Assembly: GCA_963698435.1 (NCBI GenBank)
Contig: CAVOQV010000017.1
Coordinates: 1-64,000 of the forward strand
Length of the DNA stretch: 64,000 nt
Direction: 5' to 3'
DNA from: Sva-07 sp963698435
GTDB lineage: Bacteria; Actinomycetota; Acidimicrobiia; Acidimicrobiales; Ilumatobacteraceae
Of this stretch, positions 27,375 to 36,900 are shown one piece after another (positions within the stretch are counted from its first letter, which is position 1; every line of letters starts with the position of its first letter). Under the pieces are notes generated by a model that ran no database searches, was not told the origin of the DNA, and saw only the letters and a program-made list of their open reading frames with translations. Made by a program: the position numbers and the translations under genes.

Positions 27375-29713
27375 TCGGTTCGGGTGGGGATGAGCCGTGG
27401 GATGGCGACGATCAGGAGCCCGGCGACCGCGACGGCGACCGCCGAGTAGAGCCACGCCGGATCCCAGAACACCTCGAGCAGGAAGAAGTCGCGCAGGAAC
27501 GGCACGAGGAACACCACGACGTACCCGGCACCCATCGCGACCACGAGCCCGAGCTTCCATGACCGCAGCGGTCGGCTGGCCACGGCGAGCACGACGAGCC
27601 CGATCGCGAGCAGCGTCACGGTGGCAAGCGTGCGGGCCTGCTCCAGGTCGATGTCGGCAACGTGGAGCGCAGCCTCGTAGGCAGCCAGGGTCGCACTGCC
27701 GGCGACCACTCCCGCCGGAATCGAGAACCAGAGGACCCGACGAAGAAACCCCGGACGGATCCGGTCGACCTCGGGCGCAAGGGCGAGGAAGAACCCGGGG
27801 ATGCCGATGCTGAACGTTCCGATCAAGGTGAGCTGACGCGGCAGGAACGGGAAAGGGCTGTTCAACAGCCCGACCGCGAACGTCAGCAGCACGGCGTAGG
27901 CCGCCTTCGTGACGAACAGGTTGGAGACCCGTTCGATGTTGTTGATCACCTTGCGGCCCTCGTCGACCACCGTCGGCAGACTCGAGAACGCATTGTCGGT
28001 CAGCACGAGGTCAGCGACCGCTTTGGTGGCCTCGCTGCCCGAGCCCATCGAGATGCCGAGGTCGGCGTCCTTGAGGGCGAGCACGTCGTTGACGCCGTCG
28101 CCGGTCATCGCCACGACGTGACCACGAGACTGCAGTGCCCGAACCATCGCCTGCTTCTGCTGTGGCTTGACCCGCCCGAAGACCGTGCCCGCATCCATCG
28201 ACACGGCGAGATCGTCGAGGTCGGTCGACAGCTCACGAGCGTCGACGGGCGTTCCCTCGACCGTGAGACCCGCCCGATCGGCGATCGCTGCCACGGTGTC
28301 CTGGTTGTCGCCCGAGATCACCTTGAGCGTCACGTCCTGTTCGGCGAAGTACGCGAGGATCTCGGCGGCGTCGGGACGGATCTCGTCTTCGAGTTCGACG
28401 ATGGCGAGCGTCCGGATCTCCGCAGGTAGATGGTCGCCACCAGGACCATCAGGAGACGTCGCGACCGCCAGCAGGCGCTTTCCGCCGCTGCTCAATCGCG
28501 CGACGAGATCCCGCGTCGGATCGTCGGCCGCCAGCAGGAAGTCGGGCGCTCCGAGGTAGAACCAACCGCGACCGACGAAGGACGCGGCCGACCACTTGCG
28601 TTCGCTGTCGAAGGGTTCGACACGGTCGACCTCCCAGGTGGTGTCGGTCCCCACGGCTGCGGCGATCGCCGCCATCGAGGCGTTCGGGTCACGGTCGGAG
28701 GAGGCGAGCGCGACCAGTCCATCGCGGACGTCGTCGTCGGTACGCCCTGCCGCAGTGTGCGCCGCGGCGAAGGTGATCTCACCGGTGGTGATCGTTCCCG
28801 TCTTGTCGAGGCACAGCACGTCGACCCGAGCCAGCACCTCGACCGTCGAGAGCTGGCTCGCCAACGCGTTGCGACGCGCCAGTGCGACGATGCCGGCCAT
28901 GAACGAGAGGCTCGTCAGCAGCACGAGCCCATCGGGCACCATCGCAACGGCGGCGGCAACGGTGCCGAGCAGTGCGTCCTGCCAGTGGTCCTCGGCATCG
29001 AGCAGGTTGACGAACAGGAAGATCGACGCGATCGGGATGATGACCGTGAGCCAACGCAGGATCGTGTCGATGCCCTTGCGGAGCTGGGATTCGGCGGCCG
29101 CGAACTGTTTTGCCTCGGTGGCGAGCGCGCTGGCGTAGCTGTCGGCACCCACCGCCGTTGCCCGGATCCGTCCGTTGCCGGCCACCACGAAGCTGCCCGA
29201 GAGCACGTCGTCGTCGACGTCCTTGGGGACCGGCAGGGATTCGCCGGTGAGCATCGATTCGTCGAGACGAAGACCGATCGCATCGAGCACGACGCCATCG
29301 ACGGCCACCTGCCCTCCGAGGCGCAGCTCGACCACGTCGTCGAGCACGATCTCGTCGGAGGGGATCTCCACGGCGTTGCCGTCGCGGATCACCGTCGTAC
29401 GCGGTTCGGTGACCACGGAGAGTCGCTGCAACTCCCGCCGAGCACGGACCTCCTGGACGACACCGATGACGGAGTTCGACACCACCACGCCGACGAACAA
29501 CCCGTCCTGCGGATTCCCCGACACCAGCACCAGCGCGAACAACGTGAGCATGATCGCGTTGACGACCGTGAACACGTTCGCGGCCACGATCTGGCCGAAG
29601 GATCGCCCGGGAGGTTCCGGGGTCACGTTGACACGCCCTGCAGCGACGCGTTCGGCGACCTGAGCAGCAGTCAAGCCGAGCCCTGCGGCGCTGTCGACTC
29701 GCTGCTGATCCAT
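27368..29713 (-). CDS. cation-transporting P-type ATPase (CtpE-like)
   Basis: A 781-residue P-type ATPase. The actuator loop has DESMLTGESLPVPK, with the TGES motif. The phosphorylation site is CLDKTGTITTGE, and the hinge is MTGDGVNDVLALKDADLGIS. M4 contains MVPDGLVLLTSLSFM, close to the VPxGL form of mycobacterial CtpE, a calcium transporter. There is no N-terminal heavy-metal domain. About ten membrane helices are visible, including a long C-terminal set. The ion is inferred from similarity to CtpE. It is divergent from the aminotransferase gene by 73 bp. Confidence 0.9.
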   Translation of the reverse strand: MDQQRVDSAAGLGLTAAQVAERVAAGRVNVTPEPPGRSFGQIVAANVFTVVNAIMLTLFALVLVSGNPQDGLFVGVVVSNSVIGVVQEVRARRELQRLSVVTEPRTTVIRDGNAVEIPSDEIVLDDVVELRLGGQVAVDGVVLDAIGLRLDESMLTGESLPVPKDVDDDVLSGSFVVAGNGRIRATAVGADSYASALATEAKQFAAAESQLRKGIDTILRWLTVIIPIASIFLFVNLLDAEDHWQDALLGTVAAAVAMVPDGLVLLTSLSFMAGIVALARRNALASQLSTVEVLARVDVLCLDKTGTITTGEITFAAAHTAAGRTDDDVRDGLVALASSDRDPNASMAAIAAAVGTDTTWEVDRVEPFDSERKWSAASFVGRGWFYLGAPDFLLAADDPTRDLVARLSSGGKRLLAVATSPDGPGGDHLPAEIRTLAIVELEDEIRPDAAEILAYFAEQDVTLKVISGDNQDTVAAIADRAGLTVEGTPVDARELSTDLDDLAVSMDAGTVFGRVKPQQKQAMVRALQSRGHVVAMTGDGVNDVLALKDADLGISMGSGSEATKAVADLVLTDNAFSSLPTVVDEGRKVINNIERVSNLFVTKAAYAVLLTFAVGLLNSPFPFLPRQLTLIGTFSIGIPGFFLALAPEVDRIRPGFLRRVLWFSIPAGVVAGSATLAAYEAALHVADIDLEQARTLATVTLLAIGLVVLAVASRPLRSWKLGLVVAMGAGYVVVFLVPFLRDFFLLEVFWDPAWLYSAVAVAVAGLLIVAIPRLIPTRTER

Positions 29714-29786
29714 CTCGCAGCGCAGCGTAAATCAAACCGGTGTCGAACGGTCCCTCTCGCATCCGAATCGCTGGTTCACTGGAGCC

Positions 29787-31475
29787 GTGGCTTCCACCGA
29801 TCCAGACGACTTGATCGCCTACGTCCGCGAGTCCGTGATCGGACGCGACGACGTCATCGACGGCCCGTACGGCCCGCGACCGATCATCTACGCGGACTAC
29901 ACCGCGTCCGGACGTTCGCTCACGTTCATCGAGGACTACATCCGCACAGTCGTGCTCCCGCTGTATGCGAACACGCACACCGAATCGTCCGGCACGGGAC
30001 TGCAGACCACCCGGCTACGCGAGGAGGCGCGGGAGATCATCGCTCGGTGCGTCGGGGCCACCCGCGAGGAACACGCCGTGGTCTTCTGCGGCAGCGGTGC
30101 CACCCACGCCGTCGCCAAGCTGCTCGGCGTGCTCGGGTTGAAGATCCCGTCCGCGCTCGATGATCGATACCACCTGACCGACGCGATCCCCGCCGCCGAC
30201 CGTCCCGTGGTGTTCATCGGCCCGTACGAACACCACTCGAACGAGCTGCCGTGGCGCGAGTCGATCGCCGATGTCGTGATCATCGACGAAGATGCCGACG
30301 GCCATGTCAGCCTCGACCACCTCGAACGCGAACTGATCCGACACGCCGACCGGACCACCTTGATCGGTTCGTTCTCGGCAGCCTCGAACGTCACCGGGAT
30401 CATCACCGACACCATCGCCGTCTCGACGTTGCTCCACCGGCACGGCGCGCTGTCGCTCTGGGACTACGCCGCCGCGGCACCGTACGTACCGATCGAGATG
30501 GGATCGAGTGCGGACGGCAACCTCGCCTACAAGGACGCCGTCTTCATCTCACCCCACAAGCTGATCGGCGGCCCGGGAACCCCCGGTGTGCTCGTGGCTC
30601 GACGCGAGCTCTTCGCCAACCGCGTCCCCGACGTGCCGGGCGGTGGCACGGTCCGCTACGTCAGTACGGCTGAGCACGACTACCACCCCCAGATCGAGCA
30701 CCGCGAAGAAGCGGGAACACCCGCGATCGTCGAGTCGATCCGAGCTGGCCTCGTGTTCCAGCTGAAGGAGGCCGTCGGGCCCGACGTCATCGAAGCCAAG
30801 GAGGCCGACTTCGTCCGGCGGGCGATCGCCCGGTGGGAACAACACTCGAACATCAACGTGCTCGGCAGCCACGAGGCCGAGCGGCTGTCGATCGTGTCGT
30901 TCGTGATCCGCCACGGCGACCGCTTCTTGCACCACAACTACGTGGTGGCGCTGCTCAACGACGTCTTCGGCATCCAGTCACGCGGCGGTTGTTCCTGCGC
31001 CGGACCCTACGGACACCGGCTGCTCGGCATCGACCTCGAACGATCGCACGAGTTCCAGCGCGAGATCAACCGAGGGTGCGAAGGCATCAAGCCCGGCTGG
31101 GTGCGCGTGAACTTCAACTACTTCATCGACGATGCCACGTTCGACTACATCGTCGACGCCGTCACGATGATCGCCTCGCACGGCGCCTCGCTGTTGGACG
31201 AGTACGACTTCGAACCCGACAGTGGCCTCTGGCACCACCGCCGAGGCAACCGCGGGCCGTCGATGAGCCTCGACGAGATCTCCTACGAGGGCGGCCGGAT
31301 GCAGTTCGAGAACCGGCGACACAGTGAGCCCGTCGATCTTGCTCGCCACCTCGCCACGGCCCATGACGTGTTCCACGCCGTCGACGACCACCGGGCACCG
31401 TCCATGACACCGGAGACCAACGACGACTTCGAGACGCTGCGGTGGTTTCCGTACGCCGCGGACGTCACCGGATGA
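29787..31475 (+). CDS. aminotransferase class V / cysteine desulfurase-like PLP enzyme
   Basis: A 562-residue fold-type I PLP enzyme. IIYADYTASGRSLTFIEDYI at the start, ANTHTESSGTGLQTTRLREE and FCGSGATHAVAKLLGVLGL bind the cofactor. The Schiff-base lysine is Lys258 in SPHKLIGGPGTPG. A Cys-containing loop SRGGCSCAGPYGH (Cys402, Cys404) resembles the active-site loop of desulfurases. The C terminus is about 120 residues longer than SufS/NifS. It may mobilise sulfur from cysteine or a related amino acid; a lyase or epimerase role is possible. It begins at GTG 29787. Confidence 0.82.
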   Translation: MASTDPDDLIAYVRESVIGRDDVIDGPYGPRPIIYADYTASGRSLTFIEDYIRTVVLPLYANTHTESSGTGLQTTRLREEAREIIARCVGATREEHAVVFCGSGATHAVAKLLGVLGLKIPSALDDRYHLTDAIPAADRPVVFIGPYEHHSNELPWRESIADVVIIDEDADGHVSLDHLERELIRHADRTTLIGSFSAASNVTGIITDTIAVSTLLHRHGALSLWDYAAAAPYVPIEMGSSADGNLAYKDAVFISPHKLIGGPGTPGVLVARRELFANRVPDVPGGGTVRYVSTAEHDYHPQIEHREEAGTPAIVESIRAGLVFQLKEAVGPDVIEAKEADFVRRAIARWEQHSNINVLGSHEAERLSIVSFVIRHGDRFLHHNYVVALLNDVFGIQSRGGCSCAGPYGHRLLGIDLERSHEFQREINRGCEGIKPGWVRVNFNYFIDDATFDYIVDAVTMIASHGASLLDEYDFEPDSGLWHHRRGNRGPSMSLDEISYEGGRMQFENRRHSEPVDLARHLATAHDVFHAVDDHRAPSMTPETNDDFETLRWFPYAADVTG

Positions 31476-31583
31476 CGCGGGGGCCTCGGATGCCGCGGAT
31501 GCCGCAGATGTGATGTCCGGCGCCCACACCCGAACGACACCCGATCGTCACGAAACCGTCATATTGGGTTAGGCTCGGCGCTC

Positions 31584-32828
31584 ATGTCGAGGATGTCCTG
31601 GCTGTCGGCGAACGGACTTCGACGGATCGTCGCGTCCGCCACCGTGGTCCTCGCGGTCGCCGTCGGTGGGAGCGCCATGCCGCTCACCGTTGCGAATGCG
31701 CAGGACCCCGCTGCCGTGCGCGCTGCTCAGGAGATCCAGGCAGCTCGCGACCGCGCCGACGCCGCCGCCCAGGCGATGTTCGATGCGGAATCGCGACTCG
31801 ACACGCTCGAAGTCGAGATCGCCGCCGCCGAACGCGACCTCGCGACCGTCGAGGCCGAGGCGAACTCGATGCGCTCGAGCCTCCAGCAGGACGCCCAACG
31901 AAGCTTCGTGAACTCCGGTTCGTCGATGCCGTTGTTGATCGACCTCGACCAGGCCAACGCCGACATCACCGCCGACCGTCAGGCGTCGGTCGCCCGTGGC
32001 GCCGCCTCCGTGGAACTCGACGACTTCGATGCCGTGATGAAGGAGGTCGCCGCCCAGCGGTCCGACCTCGAACGCCAGCGGGAGGCCACCACGCAGGCCC
32101 GCCAGCAATTCGAGGATCTGAGGGCCACCGCGGAAGCCGAGGTCGTCAAGCTCGCCGAGATCGAGAAGCAGCGGCTGGCCGACGTCGCGGTCCAGCGCGA
32201 GCTCGAACGTCAGCGACAAGCCAAGCTCACCCAGGAGGCCGCCGCTGCCCGCCAGCGCCAAGCCGCCACTGCAGCCGCTGCACCTGCCGCCGCTGCCGCA
32301 CCCGCCGCCGTGGCGCCGGCCGTGTCCGGCAACTCGTCCGGATCCTCCTCGGGCTCGTCGAATTCGGCGCAAGGGGCGGCCTCACCGGCGCCCGCTCCGG
32401 CACCGGCGCCCGTCCCGGCCAGCCCTCCCCCCTCGAACGCCGGCAGCGGCATCGTCTGCCCCGTCGCCGGGCCTCACGCCTTCGCAGACACCTGGGGTGC
32501 CGCTCGCTCGGGCGGTCGCAGCCACGAAGGCGTCGACATGATGGCCGCACGGGGCGTCCCCCTCGTCGCGGTCGAGTCCGGCTATGCCCAGTTCAAGACG
32601 ACCCGGCTCGGTGGCAACTCGGTGTGGGTGAACGGCAACAGCGGGACCCGGTACTTCTATGCGCATCTCAGCGCATGGGAAGGATCGAGTCGCAACGTGT
32701 CACGTGGCGAGGTCATCGGCTACGTCGGCGCCACCGGCAACACCACCGCCAACCACCTCCACTTCGAGGTGCACCCCGGCGGTGGCCGCGCGGTCAACCC
32801 CTACCCGTACGTCCGAGCCGTCTGCTGA
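31584..32828 (+). CDS. secreted M23 (LytM) peptidoglycan endopeptidase with coiled coil
   Basis: A 414-residue exported protein. A signal peptide (residues 1-40, cleavage near VANAQD) precedes a long coiled coil at about 45-235 rich in Ala, Glu and Arg. An Ala/Pro/Ser-rich linker follows at 236-290, then a LytM domain. Zinc ligands are His314 and Asp318 in SHEGVD, and His393 in HLHFEVHP with His391. The architecture matches EnvC/RipA-type cell separation hydrolases. Upstream, a TAGGCT box and AT-rich patch near 31560-31575 could be the promoter. A 52-bp palindromic element follows the stop. Confidence 0.92.
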   Translation: MSRMSWLSANGLRRIVASATVVLAVAVGGSAMPLTVANAQDPAAVRAAQEIQAARDRADAAAQAMFDAESRLDTLEVEIAAAERDLATVEAEANSMRSSLQQDAQRSFVNSGSSMPLLIDLDQANADITADRQASVARGAASVELDDFDAVMKEVAAQRSDLERQREATTQARQQFEDLRATAEAEVVKLAEIEKQRLADVAVQRELERQRQAKLTQEAAAARQRQAATAAAAPAAAAAPAAVAPAVSGNSSGSSSGSSNSAQGAASPAPAPAPAPVPASPPPSNAGSGIVCPVAGPHAFADTWGAARSGGRSHEGVDMMAARGVPLVAVESGYAQFKTTRLGGNSVWVNGNSGTRYFYAHLSAWEGSSRNVSRGEVIGYVGATGNTTANHLHFEVHPGGGRAVNPYPYVRAVC

Positions 32829-32857
32829 CGTCCCCACCTCGTTTGCGCACCCAATCT

Positions 32858-32909
32858 CGTTTGCGTGCAGATCTGGGTGGGACGCCCCACCCAGATCTGC
32901 GCACAAGCG
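32858..32909. repeat. 52-bp palindromic element, copy A
   Basis: The centre is a perfect 15-bp stem, GCAGATCTGGGTGGG / CCCACCCAGATCTGC, with a 4-nt loop ACGC (32867-32900). The ends read CGTTTGCGTGC and GCACAAGCG. An extra half copy, CTCGTTTGCGCAC, lies 20 bp upstream. It sits between the convergent M23 peptidase and DHODH-like genes. Two further copies of identical length are at 51824 and 54004. Confidence 0.85.
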
Positions 32910-32916
32910 GGGTGGG

Positions 32917-33960
32917 TCATTCGGGGCGGTGGCCAACCAGGGGGACCCCGCCGGTGCCGATGAACCGGCTGGTGTAGGTGGCGATGTTGCCGATGTAGTT
33001 CGCCCGCTCGTAGGCGGTCGGGTCGCTGGCAGCATGGCTCGCGACCGCGCCACGCATCTGCGAGACCGAGTCGTAGTCGTGTTCGACCATCCAGTCGGAC
33101 AACTGCGCCTCGATCGTCGCCAGATGCGCCGGGCCGTGATGCAGCAACGACGAGGTCGTCATCGCCACGTCGGCTCCGGCCAGGATCAACTTCGCAGCGT
33201 CGAAGCCCGAGTGCACGCCGGTCGAGCCGGCGATCGACATCGTCAGGTGCTCACGCAGGATCCCGATCCAACGCAGCGGCAAGCGGAGCTCCTCGGGACT
33301 GCTGAGCACGATCCGCGGTGAAACCTCGAGCGTCTCCAGATCGAGATCGGGTGAGTAGAACCGGTTGAACATGACCACGCCGGCCGCACCCGCACGCTGG
33401 AGTCCGACGACGAACGACGACACCGACGAGTAATAGGGCGAGATCTTCACCGCAACCGGCACGTCGACCTCCTCGGCCACCAAGGCCACGAGCTCGCGAT
33501 GTTCGGCCTCGACGGCCGGGCCGTCGATGTCCGGATCGGCCGCCACCGTGTAGAGGTTCAGCTCGACCGCATCGGCGCCGGCACCTTCGAGCAGGCGGGC
33601 GTACTTCACCCAACCGCCGATGTTGGCGCCGTTCAGACTGGCGATCACCGGGATGTCGACGGCGGTCTTCGCGTTCTCGATCAGCTCGAGGTACGAGTCG
33701 ATGGCCGATCCGTAGTCGTCGACCTCGGGGAAGAACGACGTCGCTTCGTGGAAGCTGTCGCCGTGGACCGTGTACAACCGGTCGATCTCGGCGGTCTCGT
33801 GTTCGATCTGCTCTTCGAAGATCGACGGGAGGACCACTGCTCCGGCGCCGGCCAGTTCGAGTTCGACCAGCCGGTCGAGCTGCCCCGTGAACGGTCCCGC
33901 CGACGCAACGAGTGGCGACCGCAACGGCAACCCGAGGTAGGTGGTGTGAAGGTCAGGCAT
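32917..33960 (-). CDS. dihydroorotate dehydrogenase-like FMN protein
   Basis: A 347-residue FMN TIM-barrel protein. It starts MPDLHTTYLGLPLRSPLVAS. ASLNGANIGGWVKYARLLEG, DAVELNLYTVAADPD, PVAVKISPYYSSVSSFV and GVVMFNRFYSPDLD match the DHODH/DPYD class. No PyrD-specific context is nearby. Its ATG overlaps the end of the pyruvate:ferredoxin oxidoreductase gene by 8 bp. This pairing recurs next to nifJ-type genes in many bacteria, suggesting electron exchange with ferredoxin rather than pyrimidine synthesis. Its real substrate is unknown. Confidence 0.82.
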   Translation of the reverse strand: MPDLHTTYLGLPLRSPLVASAGPFTGQLDRLVELELAGAGAVVLPSIFEEQIEHETAEIDRLYTVHGDSFHEATSFFPEVDDYGSAIDSYLELIENAKTAVDIPVIASLNGANIGGWVKYARLLEGAGADAVELNLYTVAADPDIDGPAVEAEHRELVALVAEEVDVPVAVKISPYYSSVSSFVVGLQRAGAAGVVMFNRFYSPDLDLETLEVSPRIVLSSPEELRLPLRWIGILREHLTMSIAGSTGVHSGFDAAKLILAGADVAMTTSSLLHHGPAHLATIEAQLSDWMVEHDYDSVSQMRGAVASHAASDPTAYERANYIGNIATYTSRFIGTGGVPLVGHRPE

Positions 33961-36900
33961 CGTCGGATCCTCCGTCGCTGGTGTCGTCGATCTCGTCGAG
34001 CTCCGGCTGGCGCGCTTCGTGCAGCGCACGCTCCACTCCCGCGAGCTGCTCGTAGTAGTGCCACCGCTCGTCGATGTCCTGCTGAGCAAGATCCAACAAC
34101 TCCGCGGAGCGCCCGGGGTCGGATCTCGCGAGCATCGAGAACCTGGCCTCCTTCAACGCAAACTCCTTGAGCGGGATACTGGGCGCCGCGGAATCGAGTT
34201 GGAACGGATGCTCGTGTTCGTCGGTTGTCGGCTTGTACCGGTACAACGGCCAGTAGCCGGACTTCACGGCCTCCTTCTGATGCGACATCGAGGTCTCCAT
34301 GTCGATGCCGTGAGCGATGCACGTCGAGTAGGCAATGATCAGCGACGGCCCGTCCCAGGCGTCGGCCTCGGCGAGCGCCTTGACCGTCTGGATGTCGCTG
34401 CCGCCAATGGCGATCTGCGCGACGTAGACGTTGCCGTAGCGACGAGCGATCGCGCCGAGGTCCTTCTTGCCCGTCGGCTTGCCACCCATCGCGAACTTCG
34501 CAACGGCCCCGAGCGGTGTCGCCTTCGACGCTTGGCCGCCCGTGTTGGAGTACACCTCGGTGTCGAGCACCAGCAGGTTGACGTTGCGACCCGAGCCCAG
34601 GACATGGTCGACGCCACCGAAGCCGATGTCGTAGGCCCATCCGTCACCGCCGACGATCCAGGTGCTCGTACGGACCAGTTCATCCGCGATCACCGCGAGG
34701 CGTTGGGCCCGGTCCACGACGACAGGGTCGTTCGACGTCACCAGCTCGACGAGACGCTCGCGCAGCACCGACACGCGTGTCCGCTGCTCGATCACTCCGT
34801 TCTCGGTCGGCGTGGGATCGGCGAGCAGCGCGCTCGCGAGATCGAGACCGACCGCGTCGGCGAGCTGCTCGACGAGGCGCCGGGCCTCGCGCTGGTGGTG
34901 TTCGATGCCGAGGCGCATCCCGTAGCCGAACTCGGCGTTGTCCTCGAACAGCGAGTTCGACCAGGCCGGCCCGAGTCCGTTGGCATCCTTCGACCACGGC
35001 GTGGTCGGAAGGTTGCCGCCGTAGATCGACGAGCAGCCCGTGGCGTTGGCCACGACCAGCCGGTCGCCGAAGAGTTGGGTGAGCAGCTTGAGATACGGCG
35101 TCTCGCCACAACCCGAGCAGGCGCCGGAGAACTCGAACAGTGGTTGCAGGAGCTGGGAGTTCTTCACCGAGTCGTGCGTGATCGATGCACGCTCGAGTTC
35201 GGGGATCTCGGTGAAGAAGTCCCACCGCTCGCGTTCGACGGCCCGATGCTCGGGGGCAGGGCGCATGTTGATCGCCTTGCGCTTCACCTGGGTCTTGTCC
35301 TTGGCCGGGCAGACGTCGACGCAGATCCCGCAACCCGTGCAGTCGTCGGGGGCGACCTGGATCGTCAGCTGATGCCCGTCGAGCTCACGCGACCGGAAGC
35401 TCTTGGTGAGGAATCCCTCGGGTGCACCGTGTAGTGCGGCGGGCTCGTAGGCCTTCATGCGGATGGTTGCGTGCGGACACACCACCGCGCACTTTCCGCA
35501 ATCGATGCACAGATCGGGCTCCCAGATCGGGATCTCGATCGCCAGCTTGCGCTTCTCGTACTGCGTGGTCGCGGTCGGGAACGTCCCGTCGATCGGCATT
35601 GCCGACACCGGGAGCAGGTCACCCTGGTTGGCGACCATGGTCATCGTCACGCGTTCGATGAAGTCGGTCTCGGCGTTGTCGCGGGCCGAGTCGAGGATGT
35701 CGAGCGTCTCGTCGAGTTCGGTGCTCGTGGGCATCACCGATGGCACGGTCACCTCGGCGAGTTCGGCCATCGCCAGGTCGACGGCGGCCTCGTTGCGTTC
35801 CACGATCAGACGACCCCGGCGCCCGTAGGCGGCGCTGATCGAGGCCTTGATGGCACCGACGGCGCGATCGAGTGCCATCACGTCGTTCAGGGCGAAGAAG
35901 CACGGTTGCATGATCGTGTTGATGCGCCCCGGCATCTTGAGTTCGCGTGCGATGCGGGTGGCGTCGATGGTGAACACCCGCAGTTCCTGCTCGTGGATCC
36001 GGCGCTGGATGGCGATCGGGAGATGCTCCCAGAGCTCGTCGGCGGCATACGGTGCGTTGAGCAGGAACGTACCGCCTCGGCGGATGTCGGCGAGCACGTC
36101 GAAGCGGTCGAGCAGACCGAACTGGTGGCACGCAACGAGGTCGGCCGCCTGCACGAGGTAGGTCGAGCGGATCGGTTCGGGACCGAACCGCAGGTGCGAC
36201 ACGGTCATCGAGCCAGACTTCTTGGAGTCGTAGACGAAGTAGCCCTGTGCGTAGAGGTCGGGCTCGTGACCGATGATCTTCACCGATGCCTTGTTCGCCC
36301 CGACCGTGCCGTCGCTCCCGAGCGCGTAGAAGACAGCGGACCGACCGGATTGCTCGACCATGAACGTGGCGTCGACGTCGAGGCTGAGCCCGGTGACGTC
36401 GTCGACGATGCCGACGGTGAACCGCCGTTTCGGTGACTCCTTCGTCAGTTCGTCGAGGACGGCCTTGGCCATCGCCGGGTTGAACTCCTTGGATCCGAGG
36501 CCATAGCGGCCACCGATGACGCGGACGCCGGAACGGTCGGATTCGGCGACGGCGGTCACGACGTCCTGGAAGAGCGGTTCGCCAGCCGAGCCCGGCTCCT
36601 TGCACCGATCGAGCACGGCGATCGAGCGCACCGAGTCGGGCAGCGCCTCGATCAGCGCGTCGATCGGGAAGGGCCGGAACAACCGGATGGTCGCCAACCC
36701 GACCTTCTCGCCCGCAGCGACCAACTTCGCGACCGTCTCGCCGACGGCACCGGAACCTGACCCCATCATCACGATCACCCGCTCCGCGTCGGGAGCGCCT
36801 TCGTAGTCGACGAGTCCGTACCGGCGCCCGGTGCGGGCTTCGAGTTCGGCGAAGACGTCGGCGACGATGCCGGGGACGGCATCATGGAAACCGTTGGCAG

